Shown one piece after another: positions 24,435 to 37,680 of a stretch of 64,000 bases of DNA. The stretch comes from Osmia lignaria lignaria (taxonomy: Eukaryota; Arthropoda; Insecta; Hymenoptera; Megachilidae): NCBI RefSeq assembly GCF_051020975.1, contig NC_135040.1, positions 4,209,501-4,273,500 on the forward strand, in the 5' to 3' direction. Positions within the stretch are counted from its first letter, which is position 1. Each line of letters starts with the position of its first letter. Made by a program: the position numbers and the translations under genes. The notes below the pieces were generated by a model. The model did not search any database, was not told where the DNA came from, and saw only the letters and a program-made list of their open reading frames with translations.

Positions 24435-27196
24435 TAAAGAACGAGAGAAAAAGCTTCATCCGTTGAAGAGGGCAAACGATATTAATATATGCAGAATAAA
24501 AGAAACTGAAGTGGCACTTGGCAGCGCTAATCGAACGTGTTTTAATAATTTGCATAATTTCGTGTTTTAGAGGGGGGTAGAGTAGCACTCGTTCGAATCG
24601 ATTCAGTGACGCGAATTAACAAAGCTGTGTGCACGGCACCCTTTGAAAATAGACCGGCTAAACATCGGGAATTAAATGAAAAGCAGAGAACTGCCGCTTG
24701 AAATTGTTCCACGAGTGAATGATTTCATAATTATTCTCCGAGTGGCGTGCTATGTTCGATTCGGATAATACCGGCAATACACACTATTCGCTCAATGGCG
24801 CAATTAATCATCCTCCCACCCCCATAGCCGTTCCAGACTTCACAGATCTTCGCAACGAATCATATTTCGCGTTTGCCGATTGTTGCCCGCAAATTATTCC
24901 GCTCCTTGTCTACACGGATAATCGATCACGATCGGCCCAATGAATTAATATCGGCTCGTCTGTGTCTCCAAGCTGGAAACTACCACCCTGGGAATCCGTT
25001 TTAATTCCTCCACGACTCGGAACGCCACGTGTTACGCTTCAGGAAAGTGTTGACTGCCGGCTGTTTTCGAAGTAACCTAATATTTTTGTAGTCCAACTAC
25101 ATATTTTGTTCCTTGGCGCCAGACAAACGTTACGTACCCACATGTCGACCTAAATTTAGCTCATCGACCACTCTAACACCCTGTCCCCACTGTCACCGCG
25201 AAACTGTTGGACCTTCTTAATTATTCTTCAATTTTTTTTTTTGTTTTTGTTTCACAGATTTGAAATAAGATGTTGAAGGAAGGAGGAGAAGATTCGAAGA
25301 AGCATTGGGACGTTCGTTCTAATCTCGACAAAGAACAAGGGCGAAGGTAGGGGGTGACTTAACGATCGGTCGAACAAACTCCTCAACGTCTCGTTCGCTC
25401 CCCTCAAGGTCGACGCGAAAAGTCTAATTGTCCGTTTCGAAGGAGACTTGGCAAGCCTTCAAATTTCTTTGCTTACAAATTCATAAGGATCCCCGGGAAA
25501 ACGATCCTTCCATCCGCGATAACGATAATAATGGGATCGAATTCAATTATCGAACAATATTCAGTCACCGATGGAAACCGAAGGGTGTTGAAAATAATAC
25601 AGAATCTCTGTCTATTTAAACGGAGAAAACGCGTGGAACATCGGTGGCTGGCAAGACTGTCGAGGCTGTCTTTCAAAGAGGTACAACCATAAGAAATTTA
25701 ATCCAGAAGAGCTCTCACATCCTCAACACCCCGTTTTAAACAGCCATCATTGTCTTTCTCATTTCAACCGACCCATCGACGCCGTTCGAAAAGAAAGACG
25801 CTCGTGTAACCCCATTCGTCGCGCGATAAATCCGACGAACCTCTACCGGTTCCGCGTTCCTTTGCGTTTAGTTCTTATCTGTATCTCTCCATCACCCTTT
25901 ATCCCGTCGCAGGATTCTCTCGTCGTCGGGTCCCTTCCACGGGAGCTGCTGGCTCGCCCTCTTCCGCTCAATGGAACCGGGCGCAGCGCGTTTCGTTTCG
26001 CGCGCCCATCGTGGAAAATCGCACCGCGCCACCGATGAAAAGGTGTGAATCTCCGGCCCTCGAAAAAAGGACGACAATGCCCTGTGACGGCGTCGCACAA
26101 TGAGCCTATAAACCCACAATGTAGCCAGTGTATCTGTACGAACGGCAGCGAGAGGGCTTCTCTACTCTCGCAACACCCCCAGCCCCATCCCTCTAACCTC
26201 TTTCAACGGCACAATCCTCGCGCAACCAGTCGAGGACGCCTGGATGTTCTCGAAAGAGCATTTTTCAGCCGCATAATATTTATTCGTCCGTGAGTTGTGT
26301 CGCTTTAATGGTCGAACGATGAGAAGAGCACACGAGACAAGGGGTATAATCTTGACCTTTCGTTATAATTCAAACTCTTTACCACAATTTTAGTATGTAA
26401 AATAGTTTCGATCAAAGTTGAGCTGGCTCGACTGAAGGATCGTCAGAAGTGGCGCCAGTGAAACCGGAAACCTTCTGGCAGGGAAAAGAAATTCTTTTGA
26501 TCGTCGCAGGGTGACAGTCAGCTTAGCTGCACAACCGTCGCTTGGTTACCAAAACCACCACGCCCATTTCTGTCAAAATATTTCCCGAGCGACCTTTCAA
26601 CTACCCTTCGAAAGGGTTGAAAATTTGAACCTTAACGCTGGTAGGCTACCTCAACCCTTTTTTTGAAAATTTCAATCTCGAACATAGAAAGTTGTCTGGC
26701 TATTTCACCAGAATGTTGGTCCTTTTCTTCTCGCGTAGATACGTTCGATCGGAAGGCTGCCCTTCGAAAGGGTAGGAAGTTCCAGCGCCGAAGTACCTCA
26801 CTGACAAATATGCGTGTTAATCGATGTACGAAGAGGTTGATGGTGTACGTGAAACGCACACCGGCTCGCTGATCATTGTTCATTGTATTGCCATGCTCGC
26901 AGGACATGGCGTCCTGCCATTCGAGCTGCTTTTTGTCGGGACCAGCTGAGTCAAAATGGCCTCCGGCCTGTGACGTCACGATTTCACGTGCTCCACACGC
27001 AATAGGTACACGCATCGATCCCGGCTACGAGCCGACAGCTTGGCCAATGAAAGGATAACGAGGCTGAGAATGCTTTCGAAAATTCTCCTTCCCTCTGGAA
27101 ACCTTTCCGGCAACAGGAAAATTCTGCCTCGGCCACGACCAATCACCGACGGAATACCGTGAAGCTAATGACCTCTATTCAGCGGTGAAGGTGTTA

Positions 27197-27199
<3 letters not shown>

Positions 27200-27227
<28 letters not shown>

Positions 27228-27235
27228 TTAAAAAA
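27200..27235. repeat. Poly-A rich tract
   Basis: Nineteen consecutive A followed by G and further A runs. No processed-pseudogene body was recognised just upstream, so it is treated as a simple repeat. Confidence 0.85.
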
Positions 27236-27763
27236 CGGAAGAAGAAATAGCGAAATGCTTTTGACTCGTTCAAAGCCCGTTAGAACCACTATATTCATCG
27301 TGCAAGAACGCGTAACGGGTTGCTATTTAAAAAATAAGCGTCCTTTCACTGACTCAAACTTTCAACGCCATTCAATTGCCGAGGATGAATTTAACCGGTT
27401 ATTAGAAAGGGTTTCATTTTGCCCAGCCATAATTGCGTTCCGAATGTAAAGTAGCGCTAGAGAGAAATTCAAAGTATGTAGAACGCTTTGAACGGGGCGC
27501 TCTAAATGCGGCACGTTGCTTCTTCAGCATCCTCGACGGGAAGATATTCAGAGCACAGGCTGGTTTGATCACCGAAGAAGAATCTATCGATCAATCGTTA
27601 GGAGAAATCACGGATATGTTGGATAGATGAAAATACAGGATGTATTAGACTGGCTAATAATAGGGTAACGTACAGTCATTGATTTCTATATAATTTTTCC
27701 TAAATAAGCAGAAAATATAGTAAATGTATTTCTTACAAATTAAACTATAATTCTATTTAAATA

Positions 27764-27844
27764 GACAGTGCAAAATTTAAAAAATGAAAGTAATATAAAG
27801 TACGGAATTAGGAGTCTCTCCATGGTCCGCCATCCGAGAATTAA
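27764..27844 (+). mobile_element. MITE family A, 5'-truncated copy
   Basis: This copy carries the internal word GACAGTGCAAAATTTAAAAA and the right-end core CTCTCCATGGTCCGCCATCC, and ends at a TTAA. The left terminus is not recognisable. It is very similar to the copy at 24366-24434, sharing the CCGCCATC variant of the core. It lies in Vsx intron 1. Confidence 0.6.
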
Positions 27845-29096
27845 GATATACATTATATCATATTTCTTACTCTTTTAGAAAAAGGGTCATCGTTGCATTA
27901 TCCTATTTGTTTTCGAAATATTTAGCTTTTGAACTTTCACCTTAAATTCTTAATAGCTATTCAATTTGTACGATACAGCAACCTAATGACACAAAGAGTT
28001 CAACTTGCAAATTGAATTTTTTAAAAATTTCTTTCAGCCAGTTAAATCTTAAGCCCCGATTAAGATACATTCTGCCGGTCGGCCCGTGCACCGGTTGAAT
28101 AGCTAAGGCAATCCGGAGTGTCCTTCTGCGGAAAAGTCGTAAAGCGAAATTCTTCGTCGGTATTAAACTGTTTCTAAGGTATCCCTTTTCGCGTACACCC
28201 GTTTCATGTTATTACGGTGCTAATGAGCTCCAGCTAGTAATCAAAGCATATGTTTCGTGACACGAGTGAAAACCGTTTGAAGGCTTTTCCTTTATGTCCG
28301 TTTGGCCTTCGCTCGTTGCACCCCGGCTTCTCTTCGCCTACTATTTTCGTGGCCGCGGGTTAAACTTCGTTTCGCGTAAAACGCCATCGTCATCCGCACT
28401 CTCGATCGAAGAAACCGTGCCACGAAACGTTTTTCTTTTATCATCCTCGTCGACGGAATATTCGAGGCAAATTATATTTCCTTCGCGGATCACCGTCCGC
28501 CTATCCGTTGCCAGCTTTTCTATCATTATTATTATGTTCGTTTTACCTTTTCTTTTTCTTTTTCTGTTTTCATCACAATTCATTCCCCGTGTTTACCCTG
28601 CACCCACTGGTACAGGTTCGCGCAGACAAACCGCTGCTCCAGGCACTGACTGTTACTAATTAAGGGCGGTTTCAGTACGCGTGTTAATTCTTAATTAATA
28701 TCTTTGTTGCCTCCTCCGACGTGGCAGCCCTCGGCACCCATTTCTCGCTCGTTCGTTCTCCATCCCTGTTTCACCGTTCGCCCAACTTCTTCTATCCACT
28801 TGCACCTTCGTTTTTCTCGTTTTCCTTCTCCCTTTCTCCCGTTTTCCATGCCGCGTGTTCAACCGACGACCCTCTTTGTCTATCCTCGGCGACACCCCAA
28901 CGAGCACCGTCCACCCACTTCTCTTCTCGAGTCTCTCGAATGAAAGGAGATGTATGGGAACACACGCGCATCTCGAGCCACTATGATAGGTACAATCGGT
29001 CACGAGTGACGAAAGGAGAAAAAGCAAGAAAGAAGCGCGGAGTTACCGCGGGCCCGTTCCTCCGATTTATACCGTTCAACCGTTTCCAACCCGGAC

Positions 29097-29133
29097 AGAG
29101 AGAGAGAGAAAGAGAGAGAAAGAGAGAGAGAAA
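29097..29133. repeat. (AG)n microsatellite
   Basis: An interrupted AG dinucleotide run with AAAG interruptions, in Vsx intron 1. Confidence 0.9.
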
Positions 29134-32026
29134 TATCTCTTTCGCGACGAATCGAGGAATCGTTGGTTAACCCCTTTGTCAGAGTTAACCCTCGCTCCTC
29201 TCCTCTTCTCTCTCGAACAATCCCTCCCGAGCATCTAAATTATTTTCTTCGCTTTTCTTTGCTCTTCTTCAACGAGCAACGACAATTATTAGATATTAAA
29301 ACACTTTATCATTCGAAACAGCAGTCTGACAGAATTGAAAGCATTTGCATAAGGATTCATCCCCCTTCTTTCTCCCCGTCGACCTGTCTTAGGTACTTCT
29401 TCTCGGGAAAGAAATTTCCAACGAGCGATGAAATCGATACTACGGGAAATAAGATGATTGGATTGGACACTGGGGATAGCTTCTGACGGCTGGAGGATTC
29501 AAGAAGCTCGATAGATTGCTAGCAGCTCGAAAAGTAGACTTTTATATAACGCAATTTTAATTCTAATCATAAAAGGCACTATCGGCAGCTATTTATTTTG
29601 CAATTTCTTTTGGAAACTAATTTGCTCGTTCTTTCTTCAAATTTCTCTGAATCTTCCTGAATAATATGGCGTATCACAGGAAAGACTGTTTCCCGTTTAC
29701 CGGCAGTCCTTATACGACTCCCTATGTATAATTGACATCACGTCAGCCAGTAAACCGGGTCTGAAAGAAAAGTAGGTGGCCTTCTGGTGGAAAACAGGTC
29801 CTCCAACGGAAAAGACTCCCTCGCTCCGTGTTTCGTCGCGTCTCCAATTTTCTAACCGTCTTTTCTGAGCGTTGCCAGTGGCAGCCCCGGGGCCGTTCCA
29901 GCTCTCCTTTTACCACCCAGAATCCTCCGGTATTTTCCTTTGCCAGCAAATTGGACTATTACCGTAGCAGCTACCGTACCTCTGCGGCGTGTCCTCGCGA
30001 AAACCGCGTATTTTCTCCCTACCTTTGCTACCCTCGTCCTTCGCCCTCCACCGTCCCACCCTTTTTCACCTCTCTCTAGCTTCGCTCAAAGTGGCGCACA
30101 GTTGTTAAAACAACCAATTCTGTCGGAAAGCTGCTCGTTAAGGACGCCTCTCGTCTCGTCCTTGCGGAATCCTTCGTAATCCTGATGGCAAACCGTTTCG
30201 TCTGCCTGCTGACGCAACGAAAACGACGGCCAATATAAAAATCTCTGTCTTACACTTTGGTAACGATGCGCAGCATCAACACTTGCTTCCTTCCGAAAAG
30301 ACGAAAGACGATATTTAGCGAAACTTGCTAATCAGGGAATAATTCGTTCGTTTTTGTCGAGAGATTATCTTCACTAGGAATTTTAGAGAATCGTAGTTGA
30401 AAGAACAGCAATTTAGAATTGAACGATAGGCGTGGAGGAAGACTCGAGTTTCGGTGGTAAGAAAGTCTCCCGTTACCGATTAGCGTTCGAATTGGGTAGG
30501 GTGTGGTCGGCACCCTCGATTTCTCGAAATATTTTGACAAGAAATTCAATATCGCCGTTCCAGAGAAATTATATACGATTGCTCGTACCTGAGCGTTCCC
30601 GTTTCCTTTCGCATTCTTGTTTATCATCGTTTTCTAAGACGCTTCCTTCTCACGTTAATTCTGATTCAATGGTTCCAACTCCCGGTCTGTTCATAATTTT
30701 TCAAACTTTCAAAAATAAAAATTCAATATCGCCTTGGGAAATCAAATTTACCGATGGATCATGGTAAAAATGATTCAGATGCAAAGGGTTCAAATTTCAT
30801 TCGATTCTTCTGTTATAACGACAGACGAACCTTGGCCCATTAGATGCAAAGTTCAGCCACGGTAATCATTCTCGAGCTGTCGCCTCTTGTTTCGAACGAC
30901 ATCGGTTTGCGGGTCAGACGAGAGCCGCTTAATGGTTCGGAAAAATCGGAATCATAGCCAGTATGAATACGTAATCAGTTTTCCCGCTCGTCCTCCGCAC
31001 CGCATGACGTCATTGTAAGAGTAATGTAGCTTTGTCACGACGATCATGAATCTCGTTTATGAATCCTAATGGGAATATGTGTTTTCATGAACCCCCGACG
31101 GTTTGTCTGTAATTTAAAAAGCAGAGTTCTAAATCGTGATCGCTGAATGGAAGATAGAAGAAGTTATAAGGGCACTTGCGAAAGAGGTACTCTCGTTCGA
31201 AGTCGATTTCCTCGAGAAATATTTTCAAATCGTCGCGGAAGCATAGAGAATCGAAAGTTCGTTCGCATTTTTCAAAAGTTCCAAGCATCGCTGAAGATGA
31301 TCGCGTCGAAGAAGCCGAGCGAAAAACATCGTAACCTCTGCACGATAGTTTGCTCGTCTTTATCGATTCACCGTTTCCGCCTGGTGGAAAATGAACAGAA
31401 CCGAATTTTCCTTACCCCTTTGAAACTCGAGGAACTACTTCAACGTTATAGCTGGAAACGAGGTCCTATGCACAATTTAACACGACTGAATTTCAGAAAT
31501 TCAGAGGAAAGCCACTCGCCAAGTAATTTCGAGCAAATCAAAATTTTTCCAACTGAAGGAAAATTTCAGATGAAATTCTTACCTGGACTGGCGTTTGGAA
31601 ACGAGCTCTTCGACTGAGAGTATCCTGAAACACAAAATTACATGATTTTATTAAACGAACATAATGGGATGGTTAGATAATTACGAGCGTACAAATATTG
31701 TTAATTATTTGCGCAAATATTCGCGGCAATAATTATCTGTCGCGAATTGTAATTCCAGAAGCGAAAGATGTTGAATAAAAACAGGGTAAAAGAAGAAAAG
31801 AAGAGCGTTGGAATAAAGTGTATCGTTGGTAGAGAACGGAGCGAAATTTCATCTAAAAATGAAATAGAATTCTGTGTAATGTGGTTCGAAGGGGGTGGCA
31901 TGCGGTGGCTGCCTCGACGCTCGACCCTGATTAACGACTCTGCAAAATTAACTCGACAATTATTTCATTAGCGCCTAGTAAGACATTTTTCATCCAGCTT
32001 CCAATGCTCTTTGGGATCGAGAACGA

Positions 32027-32052
32027 GGGAGAGAGCGAGAGAGAGAAAGAGA
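32027..32052. repeat. (AG)n-rich tract
   Basis: A short imperfect GA run in Vsx intron 1. Confidence 0.8.
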
Positions 32053-35000
32053 CATGTACGTATTATACAACTGGTCTCGAATACGCTACCCTTAATGACT
32101 CGACGAGAATTAACTGTAATTTAATTAATTAAAATTTCATTAAAAAAAAAACAGCGTTCTCTTTCGCACGGGACCAGAGACATGACCTAGGTCACCTCGT
32201 TAGAATGATTATCGGAGGTGGTCGCATTTTTTCCCCTGGAAAATTAACTGGGAATCAATCTTCTTCGTTTCACCCGCGAACCAGATAAAATTCAACCGCA
32301 TCGGAACTTTGATCCTTCTGGAATTAATTAACCTTTCCAAATAATTAGTCACACTCGTGATACCAATTACGAGCTGAATAAACACGAGTCGTATTTCTGT
32401 CACAGCGATGTTTGAAAAGTTCGGATTTCTAAAGGGCAACTAATTTAAAGGGAAAATTAGTGAAGAAAATGGGGAGGCAAAGGGGGAGTCTAAAATTTCT
32501 TGTTTCATCTTGGAACAAGAGAATATTTCGCTTCATCTCCGCTTCGATTCTTCGTCGAATCTGTTGCAGAGCAAAATAGTAGTCGAAAACGAACGAGAGT
32601 TACGAGCACCAATCTTGCTCGGGAAATCGTAAAATTTTAATTATTGCATTTCCATGATTTCCCGTTTAACGAGTGACGAGCCCCGCTCGTCGCTGCCATA
32701 CAACAGCGATATATTCGTAATTGAAGGCAATTTTGAAAACCGCAGGATCCTTGCTAAGCGCAGACGTTCGTTCGCTGAAGTTTCACTCGTTAGTTCCGCC
32801 GTTCCGCTGGATTTAATTGCCCAACACGCGACAGAACAAATCCGCGCGCCCGTTAATCGCACACGGATTCTGAATCACTTTGTCGACACCTGCGGCTCTC
32901 TACATCAAACCTTTTTCCATTTCCTCAAACCATATATACAGATATTCTAGCATCGTTTGCGAGTAATACGACTCCTTTCAGAGCTCATCGCCCTTACGAA
33001 GGAAAATAAGTCCGTGTATTAAGACGTTTCACCACGGCCATTTTCTAATAAAGTCGTCCCTGTTGGTGCGGACGGTTCGCGGGGTTGAAAAACAGGGGTT
33101 GAAAAAGATTCTCGCGTTCCTAAGAAGGTTAGGGCTGGTTGCCGGTCGACGGAGCGATAAAGAGGAAGAGGGATGAAACAGCTGAGGGGTAAAACAGAGT
33201 GGAAAGGAGAAGTTGGCGTTTCAAGAACGACCAGCTAGAGTATATTCGGTTACGAGGCTCGATATAGGTTGTGCTGCTTCTGTAGTCGTGCACGGCCACC
33301 GGGGGCGGCAGAACTCCACCCTCAAACGACTTTAACGAGCCGCCGTCTTAAAATGGGGATGCCGAGCTTGCGCCGAGTTTGCGCGTTTGTTTGATAAATT
33401 AACCCAGAAAAGTATGCACCGTCGTTGGGAACACTTAACAAGCCTCCGGAGTAGCGGGCATGAGAAATGTAGAGCAGGAATTTGTTGATACTTCAATTGA
33501 ATCGGTGATTTAACACCGTTAATTCTTAATGGATTAAATCTTTGACCGATTGAAGGTAAAAAGGAAATATATAGAATTGTTCATTTGACGGTTCGAAAAG
33601 TGTGTCACTAAGCGTTTCGTTCCGTTATTATTTCGTTTTTCCTTCACAAAAAATCCCGTGGCACGTCCTTACGGTGAAACTTAAACCGCAATCGCGTGCA
33701 CGGCTGGAAGGTTTCGGATTTTTTGAAAAGCTGACAATAAGGCACGGCCCGCGCCAGCCTGGTGACAAGACAGGGGCCTTCCATTGAGAAAAATCCACTT
33801 CCTAGGTTTCGTGTTACCCGGCGTATTTTGACAGGATCTCATTGTCGTCCCGCGGCTAAGCCCTATTGACTCTATTATGGGCCTATTAGTATTATACTAG
33901 GATTTGTGGTTACTCCTTGAAAGACGTCCCTCTAGCCTCTTTCTTGCCGTAGAACCGAATGCTTAGCTCGCGTCGACCCATTCAGGACACGGCTCGAACG
34001 TGTCCTGGCTGTTCAACGCGTAATTTCCTTCGATCAAACCGAGCTGAGCCGAGTCAGCTCGTTTTCTCGATCCGTCACCTGGATTAGGCGAACGGAAACG
34101 TCTAACCTGATAACCAGCACGCGACGATTCATCCATCTTGCATAAAAATTTTCACTTTCCACCGATAATTTCAAGTACAAACGTAAAATTTCTTTTTCCC
34201 AGAAAATTTCGTTTCTTATCTTGGAGTTGAAAATTATTCCATATTCGAGGACGCGGATTAACATTTTTCAGATAGGCCGGGATGACATTGGAATATGAAA
34301 ACGGGTGAATTAGTCTTCACGAACGTGACATCTCATTCTCGATAATTCGCGTAATAAGCAGCTTGGTAATCGTGGCTGGTAACCTCGGCGACAAATAATT
34401 ACCAGCGTAAATGGCAAAAACGTAGGAGAGTATCGTTGATGAAAAGAGGGAAAAAAGAGAGAGAGTGATGGAAATAAACCTGGTCCTGAGATCCCAGGCA
34501 GTTGATCGCGTCGAGAAAGACACCCTTAACGGTGGGACGGACAGAGATGGTACGTAGGCACGCACGCACTCGTGGCTTCGAAGAGGCTCGCCGAGAGAAG
34601 CGTATCCGGTAGGCAGCTTCATTTTCCGAGTCGCGCGAGAGAGCTGCTCGCGGAATGAGCTGCTACTTAGAGAGAACGGGTTGGAAACGCATTCACCGTC
34701 ACGCAAATCAACGCCGTGTACACGCACGGACGCGTGTGCTAGCTTGTGTTCGCCGCGTGTTACCGTTGCCCATTCATACAACGGCGGGCAAGCAAGATTT
34801 TGCCCGCGACTCTAAAATCAGCAGAGCACCAGGCGCGAGAAAGCAGACACGATTGACGGGTAAAGGCGGATAGAGAAGGAGGGTGCTCAGGGTTCGACGG
34901 TGACGATGGAGAAAGAGGAAGGAAGAGAGAATGAGGGGGAGGGAAAACGGAGGACTACGGCGCGCGTGTGTCTGAGGCGTGAATTCATGTATGCTCGCGA

Positions 35001-35272
35001 AGCACTCTTCAGAGGGGACAATCGAGGTGTTGGACTGGAAATCCATACCAATTTGAGCGACTTACGGTCGTTCGCTTGAAAGCCCACTACCACCAGCCTT
35101 CTACACTCGCACAGGACGAACACCGATCCGAGAATCGTGTACGAGATCGTCGGTGTACACGCGCGCGTTTACGCACCCATCCAGCTTTAAACGCGAGACG
35201 ATACGTTGAACGTTGACACACACAGACATACACTTTGTTTGTTCCTTTGCCGTTCCGTTTATTCCTCGTTTC

Positions 35273-35470
35273 ATGATTTTCAGGTCAACCGATCGGACTA
35301 TCCGGAAGAGATTCTACTTCCTTTTTCTCACTGTAAAAGGGGTACGCGATGAAGGTTTAGCGTGTATACCTGAAGAGACCTTGGTCGAGGTAAAAGAGCT
35401 ACTTGCCTACTTCCAAGGCGAGAGTGCGAAATTAGTATACGCGGAGCAAAAGAAACGTGATGCTGCATAG
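35273..35470 (+). CDS. Short ORF of unknown function inside Vsx intron 1
   Basis: An ATG opens 65 codons to a TAG. The second half, from about residue 25, reads like real protein: a charged amphipathic helix with ACIPEETLVEVKELLAYF followed by QGESAKLVYAEQKKRDAA. The first half is poorer and contains possible splice acceptors (TTTTCAG ending at 35283, and TGTAAAAG ending at 35339), so it could be a terminal exon, a fragment of an inserted gene, or chance. I do not recognise a family. Confidence 0.25.
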   Translation: MIFRSTDRTIRKRFYFLFLTVKGVRDEGLACIPEETLVEVKELLAYFQGESAKLVYAEQKKRDAA

Positions 35471-35685
35471 AATGGACTAGAGTTGTTGCTTCGACCCACT
35501 GACATATGAAAAATCTAATCTTGTAATTAGATTTCTATTCGCTTCCGTTTTTCGTAGAATTGTTAATTGTTAGCTGATAGTAATTTAATCGTCGATTTGC
35601 CTAATCAACAGGTAGAACCGTAGAAGCTTAACTATGTTCATTATTGTTTCAGTAGGATTCTACTAATTTGACATAGAATTCAATT

Positions 35686-35886
35686 GGAAGTGCTATTAAT
35701 TCATCGATCGGTGATGATCATAATTACACTTAACTTCCCTTAATTTCTATCGGCATCGATCTACGCAACGATTATACGAACAACCAACATGATTCGACAC
35801 GGCTAGCAAGTGGAAGTCAGTTGGATCGAGGGATCCGATCGTCGATAACTACAATTACACTAAATTTCCCTTAATTTTCATCGATC
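35686..35886. repeat. Two-copy tandem duplication, period 131 bp
   Basis: GGAAGT starts each unit (35686, 35812). The core AATTACACTTAACTTCCC at 35722 recurs as AATTACACTAAATTTCCC at 35853, followed in both by TTAATTT, then ATCG. Mismatches and small gaps indicate an old duplication. It lies in Vsx intron 1, immediately before a CTAATTAGC site. Confidence 0.7.
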
Positions 35887-35927
35887 AAGCAACCGAGTGC
35901 CGACGAGAATCCACCAATTCGCAGCCA

Positions 35928-35936
35928 CTAATTAGC
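35928..35936. promoter_or_regulatory. CTAATTAGC homeodomain site
   Basis: CTAATTAGC contains TAATTAGC, the preferred word of CHX10/Vsx-type Q50 homeodomains. It lies 42 bp after the tandem duplication at 35686-35886, in Vsx intron 1. Confidence 0.4.
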
Positions 35937-37619
35937 GATCGTGTCGCTCGGCTCGGCCACGATTGGCAGAAACGTTGGCCGGAAACTCGACGGAATATCG
36001 AGCAGAAACTTGGAAGCGTTTGTACGCGCAAGCGAGTCACGATAATGGACATAGTTTGCCGGTAATGTCCGAGACTAATTCCCGTGTTATTTCATTAACG
36101 TCCCGCAGCTCCCGAGGGGTTAACACCAGCAGCCAACGTTGGTAGGAGCGTAACACTGCCGAAAGGGACACGTATTAGGCGCGTGTCAAAGGGTGAAAAT
36201 TTACGAGGTGAGCGTAGAGCAGGCGCGAAAAGGCCGATTGATAGCCGGCTACCACCTCTAAGTACTCTGTGCACAGACTTGAAATAATGCCGGCATGCTT
36301 ACGTTACGATGAAACGTGCTGTGCGTTACACCGACCGGTTAGCGCGCATGACTTTGCCAGGAGGGTTGATCGATAGGCAGATTTATATTATCCGTTCCGA
36401 GCAAGCAGAGTTTCTATAAACGTTCGAATAAATATCTTTGGTAGCTTCTACTTTCGTTAATCTTTTTAGAGAGCCGGGAAATTTTCCTTAGAAATGATTT
36501 TATTTACACAAAATTAGAAGCAATATCTTCTGTGGCCTTTTCAAATTTATTGCTGGCTCCAAAGGGGGCCACTCCCCAATTGTGAGGGTAACGGCCAATG
36601 GTCAGAACCTTCAACATTTGTAAAGATTTTTGGCACCGTTAATTACAATCCTGACATCAAAATATCTGAATCTAAATTATAAAAGTATAGTGGTTTCCTT
36701 TAAGATTACTCAAGACTGAATTAAAATTGTTTTTTGTATTTTTATTCTTATCTTATTATGTTTTATATACATAAATAACGCTGTTCAATGTTCAATGAGC
36801 AAACATTCATTTTTGGCCCAAAAGGGAACCACTCTGGCCTAAGTGTTAAGCATTCTGAAAAATTGTATCATTTTTGATAGGGTATGAAGCTCGTGATAAT
36901 CGAGCGAAAGCTCCACATATAACCGTTTCGTAATTTCCATTCCATTTCCGGCGGAAAATACGAACGCAGAAGAGATTTTCCTCGCGTTCCCCGGATTGGT
37001 TTGTTCGAGCGGATTACGCGATTAGGCGAGGGTGGGTCGTATGATTGACACCGCGACCAGAGCGTAATGAGAGAAAATCATTTCTGACTGAGCTGGGAAA
37101 ATTCGTGGTCGATCGATCAATGGGAAAATAGGAATTTCCTCTTTCTCACATGAACAGTCGTGTTTGTCCACGATTCCCTTTGCTTTGTTCATCGACCCAT
37201 TTTTCTTACCACGTAAAAAATTGATCAAAAAATTACTCGTATATTAATATTCTAAAAAGGTATTTTTAATCGTCCTTTTGTGGCAACGGGATTAAAGTTA
37301 ACACGAATAGGAGTGCGGGTAAACACAGAGAGAATATTGCTGTAAGCCGGCATGCAGGTGAATCGTGACTCGTTTTTAAAAAAGAAAAAGAGATGAAGGG
37401 GAAGAAAAAAGGAAGGTGAAAAAAAAGAAGCGTCTCTTCGTGCCGAGAGACTGAATTTTCCTACTTCTGACGGTGAGCACGCCCTGGCAGTGTTATCCAA
37501 TTATTCTAAGTTGTTAAGGCGAGTTAGGGCGCTTAAGGGACTAAATTAAGACATTCCGCGCGACAAATCTCCCAAGAATCTCAATTAACTTCTCCCGGGG
37601 GCGCCGGGTGCTTTAATTA

Positions 37620-37680
37620 ACTGTTTAATTTCGTTTAATTTGCATTCGCAATTGCATAAGCTGCCGAGTCAGCTAGCCAA
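37620..37680. promoter_or_regulatory. Octamer and Maf-like site cluster
   Basis: ATTTGCAT, a perfect POU octamer, at 37638-37645; ATTGCATAA at 37651-37659; TGCCGAGTCAGC at 37662-37673, one base from a Maf recognition element. TTAATTAA and TTTAATTT words lie just before. It lies in Vsx intron 1. Confidence 0.4.

Noticed and set aside
27200..27235. Poly-A tract as the tail of a retrotransposed gene copy
   Set aside because: No gene-like sequence or target-site duplication was found next to it.
31147..31617. Plus-strand open frame of 156 codons in Vsx intron 1
   Set aside because: It starts with ATG, but the peptide has no recognisable motif and no repeat or gene context; probably chance.
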